Notes under the pieces: generated by a model
Database searches by the model: none
Seen by the model: only the letters and a program-made list of their open reading frames with translations
What the model was told of the DNA's origin: nothing
NCBI GenBank assembly: GCA_050730675.1
Contig: JBOHNM010000009.1
Span: 1 to 47,339 of the forward strand
Source of the DNA: JBOHNM01 sp050730675
GTDB taxonomy: Bacteria; Planctomycetota; Phycisphaerae; Phycisphaerales; UBA1924
Length of the DNA: 47,339 bases
Direction of reading: 5' to 3'
Made by a program: the position numbers and the translations under genes
Shown: piece after piece, positions 42,216-47,339 of the stretch
How positions within the stretch are numbered: the stretch's first letter is position 1
Layout: each line of letters opens with the position of its first letter

Positions 42216-43438
42216 GCGCGTGGAAGTACACGGCCTTTGACGGGATGGGGCGCGAGAAGCGCGGGAGCGTGGAGGCGGCGTCGCTTGATGACGCGCGCCG
42301 GCTGCTCTCGCAGCAGGGGTTGTACCCGCAGGAATTGCACGCGGCCGAGGCGGCGTCAGCGCATGCCCCCGTTCGTGGCAAGGGGAGCCGCTCGTCACGA
42401 CTCAAGGCCGTCTCGCACCTGACGCGCCAGCTCTCGGTGCTGGTGCGGACCGGCACGCCGCTGATTGATGCGCTTTCGGTGCTGGAGCGCCAATTGCCCG
42501 AGGGGGCATGGCGCCAGGTGATGAAGGATGTGCGGACGCGCGTCGAGGAAGGGTCGAGTCTTTCGTCCGCCTTGGAGCAACACCCAGGGTGGTTTGATCC
42601 GGTGGCGCGCAGTTTGGTGGCGGCGGGAGAATCGCGCGGCCAGCTCGCCGACATGCTCGAGCGGTTGAGTCATCTGGTGCGCCAGCAGACCAAGATCCGT
42701 CAGGCGTTCACGGGGGCGATGGTGTACCCGTGTCTGCTCATGTGCATCGCGGTGGGCGTGGTGAACGTGATGATGTTCTTTGTGCTGCCGCGGTTCGAGG
42801 GGCTCTTCCAGAGTTTGAGCGCGCCGCTGCCGCCCTCGACGCGGGTGCTGATGGACATCAGCAATTTCGCACGGGAACGGTGGTACATCGTGCTGGGCTC
42901 TGTGATCGTCATCGGCATCTCGGCGAAGGCGTGGCTGGGTTCGGATGCGGGGCGGCGGCAGATCGACGTGGCCATGGTGAAACTGCCCGGGATCGGAAAG
43001 CTCACGCGGTCGTTCGCCACGGCGCGGCTGGCCCGTTTGCTGGGTGTGCTGCTTGAGGGCAAGGTGGCGATGCTCGACGCGCTCAAGCTCACCAAAGCTT
43101 CGGCGGGCAACTCGCTCTATGTGGATCTTATCGCCCGCGCCGAGAACAGCGTGACACGAGGCGAGGGGATGGCATCGGCGCTCTCCCACGACAACCTGAT
43201 CGCGCCCGCAGTGGTCGAGGCGGTGCGCTCGGGCGAGCGGACGGGGCAGATCGGCCCGGTGCTCAGCAGCCTGGCTGACTTCCTCGACGAGGACAACGAG
43301 GTCGTGGTCAAGAGCCTCACGAGCATCATCGAGCCGGTGATTCTGCTGGCGCTCGGCGTCGTGGTCGGCTTCCTGGCGGTGAGCATGTTCTTGCCGCTGT
43401 TCGACCTGACTTCGGCCGGGCAGGGGGGTGGCCAGTGA
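42212..43438 (+). CDS. pilC: Inner-membrane platform protein (PilC/GspF)
   Basis: This 408-residue protein has the two-repeat GspF layout. A short N-terminal segment (WKYTAFDGMGREKRGSVEAASLDDARRLL) is followed by a first cytoplasmic helical repeat (LTRQLSVLVRTGTPLIDALSVLERQ), a membrane helix near 172-196 and another near 226-246. The second repeat (ATARLARLLGVLLEGKVAMLDALKLTKASAG) and a last helix (about 374-398) complete it. PilC couples ATP hydrolysis by PilB to extraction of pilin from the membrane. The length and order after pilB are typical. The stop overlaps the second pilM. Confidence 0.96.
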   Translation: MSAWKYTAFDGMGREKRGSVEAASLDDARRLLSQQGLYPQELHAAEAASAHAPVRGKGSRSSRLKAVSHLTRQLSVLVRTGTPLIDALSVLERQLPEGAWRQVMKDVRTRVEEGSSLSSALEQHPGWFDPVARSLVAAGESRGQLADMLERLSHLVRQQTKIRQAFTGAMVYPCLLMCIAVGVVNVMMFFVLPRFEGLFQSLSAPLPPSTRVLMDISNFARERWYIVLGSVIVIGISAKAWLGSDAGRRQIDVAMVKLPGIGKLTRSFATARLARLLGVLLEGKVAMLDALKLTKASAGNSLYVDLIARAENSVTRGEGMASALSHDNLIAPAVVEAVRSGERTGQIGPVLSSLADFLDEDNEVVVKSLTSIIEPVILLALGVVVGFLAVSMFLPLFDLTSAGQGGGQ

Positions 43439-44514
43439 TGCAGCGTCTGTTCCGCAAGCTCTCGCCGATCGGGCTGGTCGTTGGACCGGAATCCGCCTGC
43501 GCGGTGCAACTGGTTCGGAGCGGCCAGCGCTGGCGTCTGCACGCTGCAGCGAGCCTGGCTCGATCGCAGCCCGGAGCGGGCCTGACCGCCGACGAAGCGG
43601 AGCGGCTGGTGAGCGTGCTGGACCGGCGTGGGTTCGTGTTCGGGCACGTGGTCTCGGCGGCACCGGTCGGTTCGTGTGAATCGGCGGTGCTGGAATTGCC
43701 GAGTCGTGCCAGCGGCGCTCCTGTGGAACAGATCGCGCGCGGCGAGATGGCCCGCACGATGCGATGTGACGCGACTGCGATCGAGGTGGGCGCGTGGGAA
43801 TTGCCATCGGGGGGCAAGCCCGGCAACGGCGCGGGCGGGCCGGCGGGCACGATGGTCGTGGCGTGCCGCTCGGTGGAGGCGGAAGCACTGGTGCTCGCGA
43901 TGGCCGACGCGGGAGCGGATGTTGTGGCGATCGATGCTCCCTGCCTGGCGTTGGCCCGGTCCTGTGCTGACTGGCTCACGCCGGGGGCTGTGAGCGCGGT
44001 GTTGGAACTGGGGCCGGACTCGGCTCGGACGGTGGTGACGTACGGGCACGCGGTCATCTACGAGCGAATGCTGCCGGAGGGATCGATGGCGGCCCTGCGC
44101 AAGGCACTGGCGGACCAGCTCAAGATCGAGCCCGAAGTGGCGCGCTATCTGCTCGCGCACCATGGATTGGACGGGCCCGCACCCGAGGATGCGACGGTCG
44201 GCCGCCGATTGGACGAGGCCCGGCGCACCATGTCCGACCGATTGGGTGCGCTGGTCGAGGAAGTGCGGACATCGATCGCGTACTCGGGTGCGCGCTATCC
44301 CGGCACCGGCAACGGGCGACTGCTGCTGGTCGGCGAGGGGGCGCAGACGCCCGGGCTGGAAAAGCTCCTGGGCGAGGGGACGGGTATCGAGACCCGCGTG
44401 GTTCGCCCGGTGGACATGGCGGATATCCCCGACGCGCTGAACGAAGCGGGGCGTGATGCATCACTCATGGGCGCACTCGGCCTGGCGTTGTGGCGTGAAG
44501 AGGAGGGCGCGTGA
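43438..44514 (+). CDS. pilM: Second PilM/GspL-like protein
   Basis: This 358-residue protein starts at the ATG that overlaps the pilC stop (TGATG); a GTG three bases earlier is also possible. It has a PilM-like actin fold with weaker motifs than the first copy: IGLVVGPESACAVQLVRSG, FVFGHVVSAAPVGSCESAVLELP, ADVVAIDAPCLALARS, AVLELGPDSARTVVTYGHAVIYERMLP and LLLVGEGAQTPGLEKLLG. The phosphate loops are degenerate, so ATP binding is doubtful. Its place before pilN and pilO is canonical, so it is the PilM of this operon, whereas the copy at 20105-22162 belongs to another unit. Confidence 0.85.
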   Translation: MQRLFRKLSPIGLVVGPESACAVQLVRSGQRWRLHAAASLARSQPGAGLTADEAERLVSVLDRRGFVFGHVVSAAPVGSCESAVLELPSRASGAPVEQIARGEMARTMRCDATAIEVGAWELPSGGKPGNGAGGPAGTMVVACRSVEAEALVLAMADAGADVVAIDAPCLALARSCADWLTPGAVSAVLELGPDSARTVVTYGHAVIYERMLPEGSMAALRKALADQLKIEPEVARYLLAHHGLDGPAPEDATVGRRLDEARRTMSDRLGALVEEVRTSIAYSGARYPGTGNGRLLLVGEGAQTPGLEKLLGEGTGIETRVVRPVDMADIPDALNEAGRDASLMGALGLALWREEEGA

Positions 44515-45200
44515 AGTCCCTGAACCTCATCCCGGAGCGGCGCCGACTTGTGCAGCGACTCTCGCGGCGCAAGCAGTCATGGATGCTCGTTTCCGGCGCC
44601 TACGCGCTGGTGGCCATCGGTGGTGCGTACTTCGCGCTGCCGCGCAGCGGGCGCGACGAAGAAACGATCATGCGCGACCTGACCAACTTGCGCGGCCAGG
44701 CGGCGCAGCTTGACACGCAGCTCAAGTCAAGCCGCGACGCGGCAGGCGCGGCTCAGAAGCAGCTTACGGCCGCCAACGCCGTCGGTGAACAGCCGGACTG
44801 GAGCATCCTGCTTGCCAAGCTCGCGGAAGAGCGCGGCACCGAAGTGGTGCTCGAATCGGTCGAACTCGCCACCGTGCAGGTGCAGGACAAGCCCAAGCCC
44901 GACGCCAAGCTCAAGGCCGGCGCCAAGCCTCCGACGCTGCGTGAGACGATCATGCTCAAGCTCGCCGGCGCGACCCGCTCGCCCGACGAGGCGTACGTCT
45001 TTGCCCGCCGTCTGGAGCAGACGGGTCTGTTTGCTCAGGCCCGCGTGCTCGAAACACGCCCGCGCGACTTGCTGGGCGAGCAGGTGAGCGGGTTCCGCAT
45101 CGAGTGCGCATTCAACGAGCGTCCCGCCGCCAAGCCGGCTCCCAAACCTGCCGACAAGTCCAAGCAGACGGCGGCCGCCGGTGCGAAGGAGGGGAACTGA
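44511..45200 (+). CDS. pilN: PilN-like inner-membrane protein
   Basis: This 229-residue protein begins MKSLNLIPERRRLVQ, matching the conserved PilN cytoplasmic peptide 'NLIP..R' that docks into PilM. One membrane helix follows (about 25-43), then a coiled coil (about 50-88) and a periplasmic alpha-beta domain, ending in a Lys/Pro/Ala tail. The GTG start overlaps the upstream stop. PilN pairs with PilO in the periplasm and links PilM to the platform. The assignment rests on the N-terminal peptide, topology and gene order. Confidence 0.88.
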   Translation: MKSLNLIPERRRLVQRLSRRKQSWMLVSGAYALVAIGGAYFALPRSGRDEETIMRDLTNLRGQAAQLDTQLKSSRDAAGAAQKQLTAANAVGEQPDWSILLAKLAEERGTEVVLESVELATVQVQDKPKPDAKLKAGAKPPTLRETIMLKLAGATRSPDEAYVFARRLEQTGLFAQARVLETRPRDLLGEQVSGFRIECAFNERPAAKPAPKPADKSKQTAAAGAKEGN

Positions 45201-45823
45201 TGGACAGGCTCAAGGATCAATGGTGGCAGTCGCCGCTGTTCCGCGTGGACGCCGCTGGTGTGAGTGTGTTGCTGTTGGCGTCCGGGCTGGCGTACGCGCT
45301 GGCGGTGTATCCCTACGTGCAGCGCAGCGAGCGAGCCGAGGCACTGCGCCTGGAATTGGAGCAGGCCCGAGATTCGATGGAAAAAGCCCGCGAGAGCCAG
45401 AAAGCCGCGGACCTGCGTCTGGCCGAACTGCTGGGCAAGAAGTCTGCCGCGCCGCTGGTGCTGGAGCCGGTGAGCCGCTTGAACGACCGGATGACGCGCC
45501 TGGCGGAGTTGGCCCGCTCGCCGGCCGCAGGGTTGAAGCTGCAGGAGACGGCGGCCTCGGCGCCCAACGCCGATGTTCGCTGCACAACGGTGCCGTTGAA
45601 ACTCACCGGCAGCGGAACGTACGTGGGCGTCTCGGCGTTCTTGGCGCAGCTCCACCAGGAGTTCCGCGACCTGCGCGTGATGTCCTTGAAGGTGTCCGGT
45701 AACCCCGGTAAGGATGACGTTACCGCCGTGTTCTCGGTGGAACTGGTCTGGTACGCAGCGCCGGAGGTCCGTGCCGACATTGACAGCGGCAAGGACCGTG
45801 CGGGCGTCAGCGCTGAGAAGTAA
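45200..45823 (+). CDS. PilO-like inner-membrane protein
   Basis: This 207-residue protein starts at the ATG overlapping the pilN stop (TGATG), with AAGGAGG ahead. One membrane helix (about 17-37) is followed by a coiled coil (RSERAEALRLELEQARDSMEKARESQKAADLRL) and a ferredoxin-like domain (CTTVPLKLTGSGTYVGVSAFLAQLHQEFRDLRVMSLKVSGN), in which 'GsY..v..Fl..L' is characteristic of PilO. It forms the PilN-PilO heterodimer. The topology and position fit well. Confidence 0.85.
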   Translation: MDRLKDQWWQSPLFRVDAAGVSVLLLASGLAYALAVYPYVQRSERAEALRLELEQARDSMEKARESQKAADLRLAELLGKKSAAPLVLEPVSRLNDRMTRLAELARSPAAGLKLQETAASAPNADVRCTTVPLKLTGSGTYVGVSAFLAQLHQEFRDLRVMSLKVSGNPGKDDVTAVFSVELVWYAAPEVRADIDSGKDRAGVSAEK

Positions 45824-45876
45824 TTGCTCATCCTCTTGACGTCACGACCTTTGTATTTTCTATTGCTCTCGTGAGC

Positions 45877-46455
45877 ATGTCGCGTTCACGCAAGTTGTAT
45901 CTCTCGATCCTGCTGCTGACAGGCGGCGGCTTCGGCGTTGACAAGGTCTTCCTTGGCGGCGCGGTCAGCGGTCCGAGCAACAGCTCAGCGGCCGAGGTCA
46001 TCGCCATGCCCTCGACGTCGAAGGCCGAGAAGTCCTCGTCCGAACGCGTACCCGAAGCCCCGGCCTCGGACCTGACCTACTTGGCCCGCATGCTTGGATC
46101 GGTGCCGATCGACTGCGATAGCGGGCGACGCGATGCGTTCAGCATTCCCCGCGCCTGGCGAGCCCCCGGTCCTGCGTCCGAGAAGATCACCCCGCCGCCG
46201 ACCAGCGCCCAGGCCGCCGCGGCGAGCATGAAGGTGACCACGATGATGGCCGGCAAGGGGCTGATCATCGGCGGGCGCTACCACGCCATCGGCGACGAGT
46301 GGGATGGCATTGCGGTCGTCCGTGTCAGCACCGACGAAGCCGTGATCCGCCATATCGCGACGGGCACGGAGGCCATGGTACGAATCGCCGGGGCGGATGC
46401 AGCCCGACGTGAGGGCGTGCGCGTGAATGTCCGGACGGACGGTCAGGCCCAATAA
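45877..46455 (+). CDS. PilP/GspC-like membrane protein (tentative)
   Basis: This 192-residue protein has an N-terminal membrane segment or signal (about 6-24, KLYLSILLLTGGGFGVDKV). A Ser/Pro-rich linker follows, with a conserved-looking patch LTYLARMLGSVPID. The C-terminal beta region (GLIIGGRYHAIGDEWDGIAVVRVSTDEAVIRHIATGTEAMVRI) resembles the homology domain of GspC/PilP. It is the expected next gene after PilO, after a 53-base gap. No lipobox is visible, unlike classical PilP. The ATG at 45877 was chosen; a GTG two codons earlier is possible and neither has a strong ribosome binding site. Confidence 0.65.
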   Translation: MSRSRKLYLSILLLTGGGFGVDKVFLGGAVSGPSNSSAAEVIAMPSTSKAEKSSSERVPEAPASDLTYLARMLGSVPIDCDSGRRDAFSIPRAWRAPGPASEKITPPPTSAQAAAASMKVTTMMAGKGLIIGGRYHAIGDEWDGIAVVRVSTDEAVIRHIATGTEAMVRIAGADAARREGVRVNVRTDGQAQ

Positions 46456-46576
46456 CTCGAGCGTGGCCGTTGAGCTCCAGAAAATCCCCATCACCGGATC
46501 AAGCGTGTTGTCGGCCAGGTCGATAGCCGTGTGTGGCCCGATCGGGGTCGGGTCCATCATTCACGGAGGCTCATCG

Positions 46577-47047
46577 ATGAATTCAACACGTGCCCGCGCC
46601 CGCGGCTTCAGCCTGATCGAACTGGTGATTGTGGTCGTGATCATCGGCATCATCGCCGCGATCGCGATCCCGCGGATGAGCCGCGGCTCGGCGGGCGCGC
46701 AGGACGCGACGCTGACGGCGAACCTGCGCGTGCTGCGCAACGCCATCGACCTATTCTCCACCGAGCACAGCAACACCTTCCCGCTCGCCGCGACGTGCGC
46801 CGCCCAGCTCACGACCTACAGCGACGCCTCGGGCGCTGCCCAGGCGGCCAAGGACGCGACCCACATCTACGGGCCGTACATCCGCTCGATCCCCGCCGTC
46901 CCCGTCGGCGCCAAGAAGGGCTCGACGAACATCGCCGCGGCCGACGCCGCCGGCATCGGCTGGATCTACGACGAGACCGCCGGCACCATCAAGGCCAACA
47001 CGACCGCCGAGGCCGACGCGACGGGCAAGGCGTACAACACGTACTGA
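46577..47047 (+). CDS. Prepilin (PilA/GspG-like)
   Basis: This 156-residue protein has a short leader MNSTRARARG, then FSLIELVIVVVIIGIIAAIA with Glu5, PRMSRGSAGAQDATLTANLRVLRNAIDLFSTEHSNTFP, and a C-terminal part with IYGPYIRSIPAVPVGAKKG and GWIYDETAGTI. This is the GspG-like pattern also seen in the 5823-6452 protein. GGAGG lies 8 bases before the ATG, and a strong terminator follows. Its size and position after the assembly genes make it a candidate major pilin. Its first 97 coding bases past the start are duplicated exactly in the next gene. Confidence 0.93.
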   Translation: MNSTRARARGFSLIELVIVVVIIGIIAAIAIPRMSRGSAGAQDATLTANLRVLRNAIDLFSTEHSNTFPLAATCAAQLTTYSDASGAAQAAKDATHIYGPYIRSIPAVPVGAKKGSTNIAAADAAGIGWIYDETAGTIKANTTAEADATGKAYNTY

Positions 47048-47082
47048 GCCCAGCCGGCTGACCAAACCACAACCCGGATCTC

Positions 47083-47121
47083 ACAAGCCGACGGGTCCCG
47101 CGACCCGTCGGCTTGTCTTTG
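47083..47121 (+). terminator. Terminator after the prepilin gene
   Basis: ACAAGCCGACGGGT (47083-47096), loop CCCGCG and ACCCGTCGGCTTGT (47103-47116) form a perfect 14-bp stem, followed by CTTTG. The T-run is short. Confidence 0.8.
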
Positions 47122-47230
47122 TGGTGATTCACACCGATGGGCGTGACGACGGGCGCCGTTAAGTGCTTCCCATAACGCGTCGATGACCAGTGTGGGCCAC
47201 ACCCGGCCCGGACTTACCCAGGAGGCATCC

Positions 47231-47339
47231 ATGCTCGCCAACCGTGCCCGCGCCCGCGGCTTCAGCCTGATCGAACTGGTGATTGTGGTCGTGATCATCG
47301 GCATCATCGCCGCGATCGCGATCCCGCGGATGAGCCGCG
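47231..47339 (+). CDS. Second prepilin gene, 5' end only
   Basis: The frame starts MLANRARARG, then FSLIELVIVVVIIGIIAAIA and PRMSR, and is cut by the window end after 36 residues. GGAGG precedes the ATG. The leader and helix are those of the 46577-47047 prepilin, so this is a tandem paralogue with its own leader region after a terminator. Confidence 0.9.
   Translation, partial: MLANRARARGFSLIELVIVVVIIGIIAAIAIPRMSR

Larger units (their letters stand above)
46589..47339 (+). repeat. 97-bp exact direct repeat in tandem prepilin genes
   Basis: Bases 46589-46685 and 47243-47339 are identical, an offset of 654. The identity includes all synonymous positions and runs to the very last base of the window, so its true extent is unknown. 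Confidence 0.93.

Overview
The window looks like part of a chromosome from a GC-rich planctomycete, most likely of the class Phycisphaerae. The reasons are the number of separate prepilin genes whose N-termini read (F)TLIELLVVIAIIALL.GILLPALAKAR, the combination of PilB/C/M/N/O-type machinery with large unknown pilus-associated proteins, and a 23S-5S rRNA unit with no 16S gene beside it, an arrangement known in planctomycetes. The assignment is inferred from gene content only. The right edge ends inside a sequence that also occurs 654 bases upstream, so the window probably ends where a contig broke.

Layout. 0.5-3.1 kb (minus): two successive modules, each a prepilin gene followed by a small single-span membrane protein, both driven by the same promoter design. 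3.5-7.8 kb: a membrane Ser/Thr kinase overlapping a guanidinium exporter (gdx), apaG, a lone prepilin (minus), an exported CpcT/CpeT-fold protein and a BamE-like lipoprotein. 7.9 kb: a solitary tRNA-Ile(GAU). 8.1-16.2 kb: GAF-PP2C phosphatase, zinc-ribbon membrane protein, dprA, a SpoIID-like lipoprotein, a flavin reductase, a PhyH oxygenase, and an ArsR-SRPBCC operon with a leaderless-type promoter and a palindromic operator. 16.3-19.8 kb (minus): a tightly coupled four-gene minor-pseudopilin operon, divergent from 20.1-25.7 kb (plus): PilM with a long C-terminal extension and two unrecognised membrane-anchored proteins. 26.1-29.2 kb: 23S and 5S rRNA. 29.3-32.8 kb: GT2 and GT87-type glycosyltransferases and two small proteins. 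33.0-34.5 kb: lexA on the minus strand with an upstream hypothetical ORF. 34.8-35.15 kb: a small self-contained repeat element, the oddest thing in the window. 35.3-37.0 kb: purE-purK. 37.0-37.7 kb: an exported, degenerate rubrerythrin. 38.0-46.5 kb: histidine kinase, STAS protein, PilB, PilC, PilM, PilN, PilO and a PilP-like protein. 46.6-47.3 kb: a prepilin and the 5' end of a second, nearly duplicated prepilin.

How it fits together. About nineteen genes serve one kind of machine, a type IV pilus or type II secretion-like pseudopilus: the motor ATPase, the inner-membrane platform, the PilM/N/O alignment complex (PilM twice), four minor pseudopilins and at least five further prepilin-type subunits. 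The secretin, prepilin peptidase and retraction ATPase are not in the window. A sensor kinase and a STAS protein sit at the head of the main operon. The Ser/Thr kinase at 3.5 kb carries an N-terminal segment that resembles the N-terminus of the PilB ATPase.

The best candidate for something undescribed is 34821-35149. A 66-base unit is repeated there, with 37 nearly invariant bases per unit. It encodes a 70-residue Arg-rich peptide with three PWFRRExRSITL repeats. An inverted copy of the repeat follows and can fold back on the third repeat as a perfect 21-bp stem, and then comes an intrinsic terminator.
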